64,000 bases of DNA from an uncultured archaeon (GTDB lineage: Archaea > Thermoplasmatota > Thermoplasmata > Thermoplasmatales > Thermoplasmataceae), in NCBI GenBank assembly GCA_000965745.1, contig CP009479.1, positions 2,162,688-2,226,687 of the forward strand. Direction: 5' to 3'. Numbering within the stretch: the first letter of the stretch is position 1; the number at the start of each line of letters is the position of its first letter. Below, one piece after another: positions 35,290 through 44,914 of this stretch. The notes below the pieces were generated by a model that made no database searches, was not told the DNA's origin, and saw nothing but the letters and a program-made list of their open reading frames with translations. The position numbers were made by a program, and so were the translations under genes.

Positions 35290-35477
35290 ATAGCATCCAA
35301 TTCTATCGATTCAAGTCATATATTAATCATTTATGATCTGTTTGGCTAACCGTGGGTATAGATTAATTTGTCCTGGATTCCCCCCGTATGATCTTGGAAT
35401 CTGCTTTCCCTTGGCTAGTTAAAGGCAACTTTATTGCTGGATTCATGCATAACAGTGATCCTGTCCTGGATTCCCGT

Positions 35478-35792
35478 TTACTCCACAAGAAGGGTGTTTG
35501 AAATCACGTCCCTGATAACGACCGTATCTCCTTTTTCAGCGTAGTTTGAGCCGATCACTCTTGCCTTCCAAATCTGCGAGTCGAACTTCACCTCGATGTA
35601 ACCCTGCTTTACGAGTGTAACGGTTGCACTCTTCCCGATCATGGCTTCCCTGCCGGTAAGGGGATTCAGGCCGAACGGGTACCAGACAAACAGCCTTTGG
35701 ACCCATACACCCAATGCAAAGCCGCCCACTATGGATAGTGAAATAAACAGGACAAGAACATATTCCGAGATAATCACGACTGCCACTTCCAT
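35478..35792 (-). CDS. Short NfeD-like membrane protein
   Basis: 104 residues: one to two transmembrane helices (about 5-33) and a C-terminal OB-fold of the NfeD type (GKSATVTLVKQGYIEVKF, ARVIGSNYAEKGDTVVIRDV). Short NfeD proteins usually pair with stomatin/SPFH proteins, but none is encoded next to it. The long NfeD protease homologue is at 25.8 kb. Confidence 0.8.
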   Translation of the reverse strand: MEVAVVIISEYVLVLFISLSIVGGFALGVWVQRLFVWYPFGLNPLTGREAMIGKSATVTLVKQGYIEVKFDSQIWKARVIGSNYAEKGDTVVIRDVISNTLLVE

Positions 35793-36351
35793 TCACCTTC
35801 AGGCATAGTTTGAACATACGGGAAGATTAAAGGGTTATGCTTCCAGGGAAGGAGATAAGATTTTCACATGTTGAGGAGACAAGAAGCTCCTTTCTTCTCC
35901 TTGCCCTCCTTTCCCGTATAATGCCGATGATCAGTGTAGGTACGCCGGAAAACATCATCGTGTCACCTGATATACCATCCGACACGAACGTGGCAGTGAG
36001 TTGTTCCCATCTATATCACTGTCCAGATTGTAAAGAGGAGTTTCCGAGTAAGAGAATCACCGTTCATTTCACAAGAAACAATCATATCCGTACTTTCAGG
36101 CTTATTTCCGGATTGACAGTATATGGGGAATCGCCGAAGATTTTGGTCTGAAACCTTACCTGTGGAAAAAAAAGGATTATGCATGTTGGTATGAGTAATC
36201 GTACACATGTCCTAGTGGTTCGTGCAGACGAAGGATAAAGGCAGTACACTATAAAGGGATAGATTTTCCTTGGAAGGCATACAGATTCGGAATTTAGCGA
36301 TCTATTGGGTTAAATCAACGAGTCTGGAAGAGAAAGGTGCCGTTGTATTCC
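35793..36351. other. Intergenic region, no supported gene
   Basis: About 560 bases. An open frame at 35837-36151 (plus, 104 codons) contains a CPDC pair but shows no homology I recognise, no clear ribosome site and weak codon character, so I do not call it. No RNA gene or repeat was recognised. Confidence 0.4.
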
Positions 36352-36666
36352 TCAAGAGGCACGCTTCTTGGTGGCCGCCCCAACTATCGTGAGGATAAGT
36401 CCAATAACTGCGAGAACGGCCGTTATCGCAAGGAATATTTCTGCGGTTGTCAATGCAGCATCAGGAGATTGCGAAGAATTCAACGACATTAGACCCAATG
36501 AGTTCAACAAGTGATAGCCAAGATTGTTATTGATTGCAGCATATTCACCAAAAAAGAGACTAAAACCTGCCGAGTTTATAACAGAAAGTAGCGCCTCATA
36601 CAAAGTATAGAACTGATAGGCCAGAAATCCGCCAACTATCAGTAAAAACATTCCAACACCAAACAT
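36352..36666 (-). CDS. Small two-helix membrane protein, unknown
   Basis: 104 residues with an N-terminal transmembrane helix (about 3-25) and a second at 78-98 ending KKRAS, separated by an Asn/Ser-rich segment. The gene has a strong ribosome site (GGGGAGG four bases before the ATG) and a TATA element (TTAATTATAAG, about 36694-36706, minus strand). I recognise no family. Confidence 0.65.
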   Translation of the reverse strand: MFGVGMFLLIVGGFLAYQFYTLYEALLSVINSAGFSLFFGEYAAINNNLGYHLLNSLGLMSLNSSQSPDAALTTAEIFLAITAVLAVIGLILTIVGAATKKRAS

Positions 36667-36772
36667 TCCTCCCCTAATATGATCTCCCCCGTTCTTATAA
36701 TTAACACAAAGGTTCTGTATTTAAATGTTACTTAAAGAGATCAAATACGACAATTTTCATGTTCTATGAGAA

Positions 36773-36846
36773 AGCCGCCGACGGGATTCGATCCCGCGGC
36801 CTCGTGCTTACCAAGCACGCGCTCTACCAGGCTGAGCTACGGCGGC
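36773..36846 (-). tRNA. tRNA-Thr (GGT)
   Basis: Full cloverleaf on the minus strand: 7-bp acceptor GCCGCCG/CGGCGGC, D arm beginning TAGCTCAGCCTGGTAGAGC, anticodon stem CGTGC/GCACG with loop TTGGTAA (anticodon GGT, reading ACC/ACT), T loop in GGATCGAATCCC. The discriminator base is U, as expected for archaeal tRNA-Thr. CCA is not encoded and no intron is seen. Confidence 0.96.
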
Positions 36847-36968
36847 ATTATGCATGGGATAACCCTTCTCTATAAATAATTTCCACGCCTGATTAAGTTG
36901 GGCGCCCTTTTACTCATTTTCTGATGACATACAAAATTCTATTAATCTTCAGCAACATAGGTGGATGG

Positions 36969-39074
36969 ATGCTTTCTCCCAACGAAATTGAAGTGGATAC
37001 GGTCAGGGCCCTGTGGGAAGGGTTCTTTGACCAGTTCGAGTACAGGGACAGGATCAATAAGTTGAGTGAATTGTATCCTGATGAAAAGTCGCTCTACATC
37101 TCCTTCAGGGAGATAACAGACTACAATAATGAGTTTTCAAGCAATCTGATAGAATATCCTGAGATTTACCTTTCGATCGGGGAATCCGTGATCAGAGAAG
37201 ACATTTACCCTGCACGAATCAATGACTCAAGAAGGGTTAACATAAGGCTTCTTGAAGTGCCAGAGCAGGATGTCCAGTATGAAATAAGGAACATACGGAG
37301 CCAGAATGTCGGGAAGCTCATAAGTGTCAGCGGGATTATAAGAAAGAACACGGAAGTTCTCCCCCGGCTTCAGATTGCAGCTTTTGTGTGCAGTGCATGT
37401 GGCGAGATCAACAACGTACCACAGGACAGGGGCAGGCTTGACGAGCCCTCAAGGTGCCAGCATTGCGATACTGAGAAGCCCAAGACAAGGTTCAAGCTCG
37501 ACACTTCTGAGTCCGAGTTTGTTGATGTCCAGAAGATAGAAATTCAGGAGAATCCTGAAACGCTTGACGGCGGAGCCCAACCCCAGAGGATAACTGTGAT
37601 TCTTGAAGATGATATTACGGGGAGGATATTCCCGGGTGACAGGGTCACTATTTACGGAGTCCTCAAAGCTGAGCAGAAGAGGGCTGGAGCTGTGCCTCTC
37701 ACCGAATTCAACATTTATGTTTACTGCGTCAACTTCAAGAAGGACAGCAAGGAAGTCGAAAGCGTAAAGGTCACGCAGGAAGATGAAAAAACAATAATTG
37801 AGCTCTCCAAGCAACCGGAGATAATTGAGAAATTAGCCCGTTCCATAGCGCCAACGATATATGGAATGGAAATGGTAAAAACAAGCCTTGTTCTGCAGAT
37901 GTTCGGAGGGATCAGGAAAACAATGAAAGACGGGACTACCATGAGGGGAGACATACACATTCTCATGGTTGGTGACCCGGGAACAGCCAAATCTCAATTG
38001 CTCAAATATATGGCTGAAGTTTCACCCAGAGGTGTTTTCGCATTCGGAAGAGGTTCCAGCGCAGCAGGCCTGACCGCGGCTGCAGTCAGGGATGATTTTG
38101 GAGAAGGCAGGTGGACTCTTGAAGCAGGAGCCCTTGTCCTTGCAGATAATGGATTTGCCGCCATTGACGAACTGGACAAGATGGATGAGCGGGATACGGC
38201 AGCGATGCATGAGGCCATGGAACAGCAAACGGTAACAATTTCCAAGGCGGGAATTATGGCCACACTGAAATCCAGATGTTCGATACTAGGTGCAGCCAAC
38301 CCCAAATTCGGGAGATATGACCAGAACAGGCCCATTGTAGACCAGATTGATTTTCCGCCCCCTTTAATCTCAAGGTTTGATGTTATATTCAAGATCATTG
38401 ACCAGCCCAGCAGGGAAAAAGACGAAAAGCTTGCATTGCACATACTTGCTGCCCACAAAGTGGGTGAAATATACAAGAGCCTTGAGAGCAGCAAGATTGA
38501 GGATATCGAGGTCGAGGAGGAGAAGGGAATGGTCCCTCCCGTTGATAAGGAGACCCTGAGGAAATATGTCTCGTATGCAAGGTCAAAGGTATTTCCGAGG
38601 CTTTCAGAGGAAGCTATAGAGATCCTGAAGGACGAATACGTCAATACCAGAAACGCAGGTGGAGAGTCAATTCCAATTACTGCAAGGCAGCTCGAATCTA
38701 CAATCAGGCTTGCAGAAGCAGCAGCCAAGGCAAGGCTTTCCCCCATTGTCACTCCGAAGGATGCATTGCTGGCCAAGGCTGTTGTTGATTTCTATCTGAA
38801 AGACGTCTCCATGAACAATGGCGTCGTTGATATCGACATACTCCTTACAGGCATGAGCTCCGGGCAGAGGAACGAAGTTGAAACCGTCCACGATATAATC
38901 AGGGACATGAAGAGGGAAAACAAGAGAGCCCCAACAGTCCAATCAGTTATTGAAACTGCGGTTAGCAGGGGCATATCCAAGGAGAGGGTCACCACAATCA
39001 TAAACAATATGAAGAAGAATGGAATGATATACTCCCCCAACGACAGGACAGTTGACCTGGTAAGCCGTGATTAG
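36969..39074 (+). CDS. mcm: Replicative DNA helicase MCM
   Basis: Homohexameric 3'-5' helicase of the replication fork. The 701 residues contain an N-terminal domain with zinc finger (VCSACGE...RCQHCDT, Cx2C...Cx2C), Walker A GDPGTAKSQLL, Walker B FAAIDELDKM, the arginine-finger segment ISRFDVIF, and a C-terminal winged helix (ETVHDIIRDMKRENKRAPT). The ATG at 36969 is chosen over the one at 36924: a TATA-like TTCTATTAATC (36936-36946) lies 27 nt upstream of it and AGGTGG is immediately before it. Confidence 0.95.
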   Translation: MLSPNEIEVDTVRALWEGFFDQFEYRDRINKLSELYPDEKSLYISFREITDYNNEFSSNLIEYPEIYLSIGESVIREDIYPARINDSRRVNIRLLEVPEQDVQYEIRNIRSQNVGKLISVSGIIRKNTEVLPRLQIAAFVCSACGEINNVPQDRGRLDEPSRCQHCDTEKPKTRFKLDTSESEFVDVQKIEIQENPETLDGGAQPQRITVILEDDITGRIFPGDRVTIYGVLKAEQKRAGAVPLTEFNIYVYCVNFKKDSKEVESVKVTQEDEKTIIELSKQPEIIEKLARSIAPTIYGMEMVKTSLVLQMFGGIRKTMKDGTTMRGDIHILMVGDPGTAKSQLLKYMAEVSPRGVFAFGRGSSAAGLTAAAVRDDFGEGRWTLEAGALVLADNGFAAIDELDKMDERDTAAMHEAMEQQTVTISKAGIMATLKSRCSILGAANPKFGRYDQNRPIVDQIDFPPPLISRFDVIFKIIDQPSREKDEKLALHILAAHKVGEIYKSLESSKIEDIEVEEEKGMVPPVDKETLRKYVSYARSKVFPRLSEEAIEILKDEYVNTRNAGGESIPITARQLESTIRLAEAAAKARLSPIVTPKDALLAKAVVDFYLKDVSMNNGVVDIDILLTGMSSGQRNEVETVHDIIRDMKRENKRAPTVQSVIETAVSRGISKERVTTIINNMKKNGMIYSPNDRTVDLVSRD

Positions 39075-39383
39075 ATGACAGACAGAATAAACATGAACCT
39101 CATAAACACACAGGGAGAGACTCTTCTGGCAGCAGCCGATTCAAATCTTCTGGGAAGGGAGCTGAGGGAAGGGATACTTCATCTTAAAGTCATAAGGGAA
39201 TTCTACGGAGACGTGATTGTATCCAGGGATACTTTCATATCATCTCTCAGGATGTGCACCATTGCAAACCTTGTTGGTGAGAAAGTAGTGAAGATAGCAA
39301 TAATGGAAGGCTTTGTAGATGAGGAAAACATCATCTACATAGAAGGTGTTCCTCACGCACAGTTCGCCACTTTGCAGGAGTAG
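39075..39383 (+). CDS. DUF424 family protein
   Basis: 102-residue archaeal protein matching DUF424: NTQGETLLAAADSNLLGREL, FYGDVIVSRDTF, TIANLVGEKVVKIAI, and the family ending EGVPHAQFA. DUF424 members often neighbour translation genes and their role is not established. It starts on the base after the mcm stop, so it is co-translated with mcm. Confidence 0.85.
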   Translation: MTDRINMNLINTQGETLLAAADSNLLGRELREGILHLKVIREFYGDVIVSRDTFISSLRMCTIANLVGEKVVKIAIMEGFVDEENIIYIEGVPHAQFATLQE

Positions 39384-39406
39384 CAGCATTCCTTCCGGAG
39401 TGTGCC

Positions 39407-40084
39407 ATGGTTGAGAAAGAAGTTCATGTCAGGGGTGTTTTCGAGGCCATTCAGGACAAGTATGACCTTCTGGATTCCATCATAAGCTTTGGAATGGACC
39501 AGCCGTGGAGGAAAAAGGTACTCATGCTCATGGGGCTGCAGCCCGGCATGACTGTGCTTGATTCAGGTGCCGGCACCGGCAAGCTCACCAAAATGATTAG
39601 AAACAGCTGCGGCAACTGCAAGGTCATATCGCTTGACATAACCGAGAAGATGTTCCGCCCGTCGCTGCTGTCCGGTGTTGAGTTTGTAGTCGGGTCCGCG
39701 GAAGATATGCCAATTGAGTCTTCATCCGTCGACAGGGCCGCCTCATGTTTCCTGACAAGGAACCTTTCAAGCGTTGACAGCTATCTCGATCAGCTGAACC
39801 GTGTTCTCAAGCCTGGCGGAATTTTCGTGAACCTTGACATATACCCTCCGGAAAACCCTGTTTTCAGCAGGCTTTTCGGCTTCTACTTCTACAGGATAGT
39901 CCCGAGGATCGGGGACAGGGCAACAAATTCAGATTCCTACAGCTATCTGGCCGATTCTGTCAGGAATTTCATCTCCCCGGAGCAGATGGGGGCAAAGATC
40001 AGGAATCACGGCTTCGAGCTGGTTGAGCAGAAGGTAATGGCCCTTGGGACGGTAGCAATACACGCCGGTAAGAAAGTACAGTAA
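39407..40084 (+). CDS. UbiE/MenG-like quinone methyltransferase
   Basis: 225-residue class I methyltransferase with the UbiE/COQ5-like N-terminus (VRGVFEAIQDKYDLLDSIIS, WRKKVLM), motif I VLDSGAGTGKLT, GSAEDMPIESSSVDRA, and LNRVLKPGGIFVNLDI. The pattern suggests methylation of demethylmenaquinone or a related naphthoquinone (Thermoplasma makes menaquinone and thermoplasmaquinone), consistent with the SDH operon in this window. Exact substrate inferred. A GGAG ribosome site precedes the ATG. Confidence 0.75.
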   Translation: MVEKEVHVRGVFEAIQDKYDLLDSIISFGMDQPWRKKVLMLMGLQPGMTVLDSGAGTGKLTKMIRNSCGNCKVISLDITEKMFRPSLLSGVEFVVGSAEDMPIESSSVDRAASCFLTRNLSSVDSYLDQLNRVLKPGGIFVNLDIYPPENPVFSRLFGFYFYRIVPRIGDRATNSDSYSYLADSVRNFISPEQMGAKIRNHGFELVEQKVMALGTVAIHAGKKVQ

Positions 40085-40105
40085 AATAACTATACATAGA
40101 TAATT

Positions 40106-40130
40106 AGCATTAATGCTTAAATAATATACA
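40106..40130 (+). promoter_or_regulatory. trp operon promoter with 12-bp palindrome
   Basis: A perfect palindrome AGCATTAATGCT (40106-40117) abuts the TATA element TTAAATAATATAC (40117-40129), covering the BRE position where TFB binds. A GAGGT ribosome site lies before the ATG at 40145. No leader peptide or attenuator is seen in the roughly 20-nt leader. Confidence 0.6.
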
Positions 40131-40144
40131 TATCTTCAGAGGTT

Positions 40145-41395
40145 ATGATCACCTCACAGGCTGAGGACGTAATTCCAGACTCGTGGTACAACATTGTTCC
40201 CGATCTTCCTGAACAACTGGCTCCTCCAAGGGATAACACGGAGGATTTTTCCTCGATTGAGCTTCTGAACAGGATAATTCCCAAGGAGGTTCTCCGCCAG
40301 GAGTTCACGTTCAAGAAGTTCCAGAAGATTCCCGAGGAAGTCGCCGAGGCATACAGGCAGATAGGCAGGCCAACACCCCTTGTAAGGGCCAGAAACCTGG
40401 AGAAATTCCTTGGGTACAAGGGGAAGATTTTCTTCAAGTATGAGGGGGCAACAGTTACCGGTTCCCACAAGATCAACACGGCAATACCCCAGGCTTACTA
40501 TGCGGCCCAGGAGGGCGTAAACGGCATTGTCACTGAAACCGGCGCGGGACAGTGGGGAACTGCCACTGCGCTGGCATCTTCCCTTTACGGCATGCCAAGC
40601 AAGGTTTTCATGGTGGGCATAAGCTACAGGCAGAAGCCACTGAGAAAGAAGATAATGGGAATATACGGTGCGCAGGTTTTTGCCAGCCCCTCCAGCGAAA
40701 CGAAGTTCGGGAGGGAAATGCTGGGGAAGGACCCGGACCATCCCGGCTCTCTGGGCATAGCAATCAGCGAAGCCGTGGAATATGCGCTGGAGAATGATTA
40801 CAGATACCTTCTGGGAAGCGTCATGAATTCAGTTCTGACCCACCAGAGCATTATAGGGCTCGAGACGAAAAAGCAGCTGGAGGTGCTTGGAGAATACCCG
40901 GATGCACTCATAGGCTGCGTTGGGGGAGGGAGCAATTTCGGCGGCTTTACCTACCCATTCATCCCTGACAGCAGGGAAATTGACATGATTGCCTCAACAG
41001 CTTCTGAAGTACCCAAATTCGGCAAGGGCGAGTTCAAGTATGATTTGCTCGACACCGCGGGAATCCTTCCTTCAATGAAGATGTATTCACTCGGCGCTGA
41101 CTTCGTGCCTCCGCCAATTTATGCTGGCGGACTAAGGTACCATGCTGCGGCACCAAGCCTTTCACTTCTCATGCAGAAGGGCAAAATCAAGCATGACGAA
41201 GCCGATGAGCCAGCGGTGAAGGATGCTCTTAGGGTATTCTCGAAAACTCAGGGAATAGTGGCGGCCCCTGAGTCAGGACATGCCATAGCTTCTGCAATAA
41301 AATACGCGAAGGAGAGTTCGAATTCAGGAAAAACCATCGTCCTGAACGTGAGCGGCCATGGGCTCCTTGATCTCTCCATTTTCAAGGATGATTAA
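40145..41395 (+). CDS. trpB2: Tryptophan synthase beta chain, TrpB2 type
   Basis: PLP enzyme condensing indole and serine to tryptophan. The 416 residues include the PLP lysine in GSHKINTA, TETGAGQWGTA (QWG is typical of TrpB2, where TrpB1 has QHG), the phosphate loop CVGGGSNFGG and HAIASAIKYA near the end. The N-terminal extension is also TrpB2-like. It heads the trp operon, and no TrpB1 gene is seen in the window, so this is presumably the operon's working beta chain. Confidence 0.92.
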   Translation: MITSQAEDVIPDSWYNIVPDLPEQLAPPRDNTEDFSSIELLNRIIPKEVLRQEFTFKKFQKIPEEVAEAYRQIGRPTPLVRARNLEKFLGYKGKIFFKYEGATVTGSHKINTAIPQAYYAAQEGVNGIVTETGAGQWGTATALASSLYGMPSKVFMVGISYRQKPLRKKIMGIYGAQVFASPSSETKFGREMLGKDPDHPGSLGIAISEAVEYALENDYRYLLGSVMNSVLTHQSIIGLETKKQLEVLGEYPDALIGCVGGGSNFGGFTYPFIPDSREIDMIASTASEVPKFGKGEFKYDLLDTAGILPSMKMYSLGADFVPPPIYAGGLRYHAAAPSLSLLMQKGKIKHDEADEPAVKDALRVFSKTQGIVAAPESGHAIASAIKYAKESSNSGKTIVLNVSGHGLLDLSIFKDD

Positions 41396-41396
41396 G

Positions 41397-42137
41397 ATGA
41401 GGAAGAACCTGATACTCTACTTCACACTGGGATTTCCGGATCAGGGTACCCTGGAATCTTTCTCCAGAAGAATATCGCAGGATGAGGTGGATTACGTCGA
41501 GTTTGGTTTTCCATCCGGAAACCCTGTGTACGACGGACCAAAGATAAGAGGTACTCATAAAACAGCCATGAGCAACTACAGGCCTGAGGACGGGGAGAAG
41601 CTCTTCAGGGACCTCCTTGGGAAAGGCATAAAGCTGTACTCCCTCACCTACTACAGGGACATTCGGGACGACGGTGGCAAATTCCTGTCATACCTCAAGC
41701 GGGAAGGGTTCAGCGGAATCATTGTCCCTGACCTTCTCGTGGACTACTCGGATTCAGCCTTTTCAGCCATAGGGAGGATCCATGAAGCAGGGCTCGATTT
41801 CATACCCTTCTTCAACCCGTCGACGCCTGACAGAATCATAAAGGAAATATCGTCAAAGACTGGTTCATGGATATACTATGGCCTTCAGCCCTCAACCGGT
41901 ATAAATGTGCCATTCGACACGGGAGAGGTTGCGGAAAGGATCAATGAACTTGTTCCCGGGAGGGAGATAAATTTCGGGTTCGGGATAAGAAACAACGACC
42001 AGGTGAGGGAACTGGTCAGCTACGGTGCAAGCGGTGTAGCCATTGGAACTGCCCTCATAGAAATGCTCTCTTCAGGGGATGAAGAGGCCTTTTACAGTTA
42101 CCTGAAGGAGATGAGAGGTGTGCTTGATGGAAAGTGA
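41397..42137 (+). CDS. trpA: Tryptophan synthase alpha chain
   Basis: TIM-barrel lyase releasing indole from indoleglycerol phosphate. Catalytic Glu and Asp are in VEFGFPSGNPVYDGP; phosphate-binding turns include FGFGIRNNDQV and GVAIGTALIE. I chose the ATG at 41397, two bases after the trpB2 stop, with GGATGAT as ribosome site. The ATG at 41388 would overlap the stop by 8 nt and is possible. Confidence 0.92.
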   Translation: MRKNLILYFTLGFPDQGTLESFSRRISQDEVDYVEFGFPSGNPVYDGPKIRGTHKTAMSNYRPEDGEKLFRDLLGKGIKLYSLTYYRDIRDDGGKFLSYLKREGFSGIIVPDLLVDYSDSAFSAIGRIHEAGLDFIPFFNPSTPDRIIKEISSKTGSWIYYGLQPSTGINVPFDTGEVAERINELVPGREINFGFGIRNNDQVRELVSYGASGVAIGTALIEMLSSGDEEAFYSYLKEMRGVLDGK

Positions 42138-43143
42138 TAGATACATACTGAAGCTGATCAACGGGGAATCGCTCAAAAGAAAGGATGCGGAGTCCCTTAT
42201 GAACTGCCTTGTCTCTTCTGAAACGTCGGATATCAGGAGGGCGGCTTTCCTGACCGGGCTTCACTTCAAGGGAGCGACAACCGAAGAGATAATCGGTTTT
42301 TCTGAGTCCCTCAGAAGCCATTCGATCGCATCCAGGATCCCTGGGCTGACTGATATAGTCGGGACGGGCGGAGACGGAAAGAACACAATAAATGTCAGTA
42401 CCGGAGCCTCCATTGCTTCGTCTGCGCTTGGGATAAAGATAGCAAAGCATGGAAACGTGGGGATTACAAGCAGGCATGGAAGCGCGGATTTCATGAAATA
42501 CATAGGGTACAACTTTGAAAGGGGAGTAAGCGACCCGGAAGGTGCACTGAATCAGAACAGTTTCCTTTATGTGTTCGCACCAAGGTTCAACAACAGCTTC
42601 GCGAGTTTCGCGGATGTGAGGAAGAAGATCGGCCACAGGACAATTTTCAACATCATGGGCCCGATCACGAACCCTTTTGATCCCGACAGACTTGTGATCG
42701 GGACTGCAGACGAGAAAACATCCGAATCCTATGCTCAAGTATTGAAAGTAAGAGGAAAGAGGGGATATGTGTTTCATTCAGCTGACGGACTGGACGAGAT
42801 CTCCCCCTCTGCCGAAACAGCGGGGTTTCTTATAAGTGGAGGCGTCAGGAGTGTCACCATAGTCCCTGAAGACATAACAGGCAGGGGCATTGACCTGAAA
42901 AATGTCACAACGCAGGATCCTGAAGAATGCTTCACAAAGACGCTGAAAGGACTTCTCGGAAGGGACAGGGACGCCTCATCATTCATAGCGCTTAACGCAG
43001 CACCTGCCCTTGTCCTGAATGGGGTTGCCGGAAGCATTGAAGACGGTTATCAAGCGGCAATGAATGCCATCGGGGAAGGGACAGTGGAGAAGCAGATCAG
43101 AAAGCTTGCAGCCGGAGAGGCGGAACTGAATGAAGCTTCGTGA
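42127..43143 (+). CDS. trpD: Anthranilate phosphoribosyltransferase
   Basis: Adds phosphoribose from PRPP to anthranilate. The 338 residues contain the DIVGTGGDGKNTINVST PRPP loop, KHGNVGITSRHGSADF, FNIMGPITNPF and the magnesium-binding region DGLDEISP. The ATG at 42127 overlaps the trpA stop by 11 nt and has GAGAGGTG upstream. Confidence 0.94.
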   Translation: MESDRYILKLINGESLKRKDAESLMNCLVSSETSDIRRAAFLTGLHFKGATTEEIIGFSESLRSHSIASRIPGLTDIVGTGGDGKNTINVSTGASIASSALGIKIAKHGNVGITSRHGSADFMKYIGYNFERGVSDPEGALNQNSFLYVFAPRFNNSFASFADVRKKIGHRTIFNIMGPITNPFDPDRLVIGTADEKTSESYAQVLKVRGKRGYVFHSADGLDEISPSAETAGFLISGGVRSVTIVPEDITGRGIDLKNVTTQDPEECFTKTLKGLLGRDRDASSFIALNAAPALVLNGVAGSIEDGYQAAMNAIGEGTVEKQIRKLAAGEAELNEAS

Positions 43144-43735
43144 GGGCATGCTTGTAAAGGTCTGCGGTGTGGCAAACATCGATGATGCAGTTTTTGCAAG
43201 CCGCTTGGGGGCCGACATCATAGGCGTGGTTCTTGACCCTACAATTCCAAGGCATGGCGACACTGATCTGGTGACCGACATCCACAGGTCGGGAATCAGG
43301 GTTGCCGGTGTGTACACGTCGCTGGAATCTGCACTTGGCAGAAATCTCGACGAGGATCTGATACAGCTTCATTTCCCCCATGACGGTGAAACTGTGGAGT
43401 ATGTGAAGAATGAGACCGGCAAAGAAGTGATCTCGGTGATACAGTATTCTGAAACGAATGGGCTGTCAGACGAGGCGAGGGCCCGATATTCTGCCGGTGC
43501 GGACATAGTGCTTATAGAGAACAGGAACGGAATGATAACGACGCTTGACCGGATAGCTGAGATCCAGAAGATCGTGCGCACTGGAATTTCAGGGAGGATC
43601 AGCCCGGGAAATGCACTGGAATTCGCAAGAATAAACCCCCTGATGATAGACCTGAGCAGTTCACTGGAACTCTATCCTGGAAAGAAGGACCCATCGCTGG
43701 TTTCGGAACTTTTCAGGAACCTGGAGGTCGCATAG
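43130..43735 (+). CDS. trpF: Phosphoribosylanthranilate isomerase
   Basis: TIM-barrel isomerase converting phosphoribosyl-anthranilate to CdRP. The general base Cys is in VKVCGVAN and the general acid Asp probably in MIDLSSSLE. At 201 residues it is full length, though divergent in the middle. The gene overlaps trpD by 14 nt and ends immediately before trpE. Confidence 0.9.
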   Translation: MKLREGMLVKVCGVANIDDAVFASRLGADIIGVVLDPTIPRHGDTDLVTDIHRSGIRVAGVYTSLESALGRNLDEDLIQLHFPHDGETVEYVKNETGKEVISVIQYSETNGLSDEARARYSAGADIVLIENRNGMITTLDRIAEIQKIVRTGISGRISPGNALEFARINPLMIDLSSSLELYPGKKDPSLVSELFRNLEVA

Positions 43736-44914
43736 ATGCTATTCAGCGATATAGTGCAATATGCCCGGGAGTATTCCAACTTTGCATACATCTGCAAATT
43801 CGACAGGGACAGCAAGACAGAAGGCGAGGAGAGGCTCTACCTTTCCAACAGGGAACCCCTGTTAGCTGAAAACAGTGTCAGGGAATTCTTCAATGCTATT
43901 GGGGAATTGAGTTCGTCGGGCATTTCCGAAAATCAGGAAATACCGTTCTTCCTGGGATACGATTCGGTTCCGGAGTTCTACCCCGTTGGAAAGATAAAAC
44001 AGTCCGGGTGGCCAAAGGCAGCTGCAATGGTCCCTGATAAGGTATTGAAGGGGAGATTTGACAGGGACCCTGATGCGGCGGTAAGGGGACGCGTAGAGAA
44101 CTCTTTCTCAGACCACGAAATGCAGGAGAAGATCAGGGAGCTCAGGGACAGGATAATATCAGGAGAGCTGCTCCAGGTTGTTCTTTCCAGGAGGTTCGAC
44201 CTGAACGGGCTGGATCCGTTTGCGCTGCTGCAGCACTTCATGGAGGGGGACAGGTCACTTTATGTATTCTACTACAAGCTTGGGGAATACGAGATCATTG
44301 GAAGTTCCCCGGAAAATATAGTATCAAGATCGGGAAGAGACCTTGAGGTCCATCCCATTGCAGGAACCATAAAAAGGGGGTCCGACGATGCGGAGGACAT
44401 TGAGCTTGGAAGAAAACTTCTCCAGGACAGGAAGGAGCTGAGGGAACACAGGATGCTTGTCGACCTCGCCAGGAATGATCTCGGAATCGTTTCAGAGCCC
44501 GGAAGCGTGAAAGTCGTGAAATCCATGGAGATCCAGAGATTTGCCTCCGTGCAGCATATTGTCAGCACGGTCCATTCCACCCTGAAAGAAGGGCTCGGGA
44601 ACTATGAGATCGCCAGGACACTCTTCCCCGCAGGAACGGTTAGCGGAGCCCCAAAAGTCAGGGCTATCGAGCTTATAGACAGGTATGAGGATGTGGCAAG
44701 AGGCCCATATGCAGGCGGTTTGGGAGTGATGTCACAGGATTCAATGGAAATGGCCCTCCTGATCAGGTCAGTATTCAGGAATGGGTCCGAGACCTACACT
44801 CAGGCTGGCGCAGGCCTCGTCATGGACTCAGATCCTGAAAAGGAAGTGAGGGAATTCTACTCAAAGGCTGCAACAGTAATGGGAGGTTTGAGAAGTGCGA
44901 GTATTGATCATTAA
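43736..44914 (+). CDS. trpE: Anthranilate synthase component I
   Basis: Chorismate-binding subunit that makes anthranilate with ammonia from TrpG. The 392 residues (shorter N-terminal region than bacterial TrpE of about 500) carry LLQVVLSRRFD, IGSSPENIVSR, HPIAGTIKRG, EHRMLVDLARNDLG and FPAGTVSGAPKVRA. The start is on the base after trpF and its end overlaps trpG by 20 nt. Confidence 0.94.
   Translation: MLFSDIVQYAREYSNFAYICKFDRDSKTEGEERLYLSNREPLLAENSVREFFNAIGELSSSGISENQEIPFFLGYDSVPEFYPVGKIKQSGWPKAAAMVPDKVLKGRFDRDPDAAVRGRVENSFSDHEMQEKIRELRDRIISGELLQVVLSRRFDLNGLDPFALLQHFMEGDRSLYVFYYKLGEYEIIGSSPENIVSRSGRDLEVHPIAGTIKRGSDDAEDIELGRKLLQDRKELREHRMLVDLARNDLGIVSEPGSVKVVKSMEIQRFASVQHIVSTVHSTLKEGLGNYEIARTLFPAGTVSGAPKVRAIELIDRYEDVARGPYAGGLGVMSQDSMEMALLIRSVFRNGSETYTQAGAGLVMDSDPEKEVREFYSKAATVMGGLRSASIDH

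Noticed and set aside
35837..36151. 104-codon frame with a CPDC pair
   Set aside because: No convincing ribosome site, promoter or family match; left as intergenic.
37994..38776. 260-codon Ser/Leu-rich frame antisense to mcm
   Set aside because: Shadow of the mcm coding strand; the real MCM motifs lie on the plus strand.
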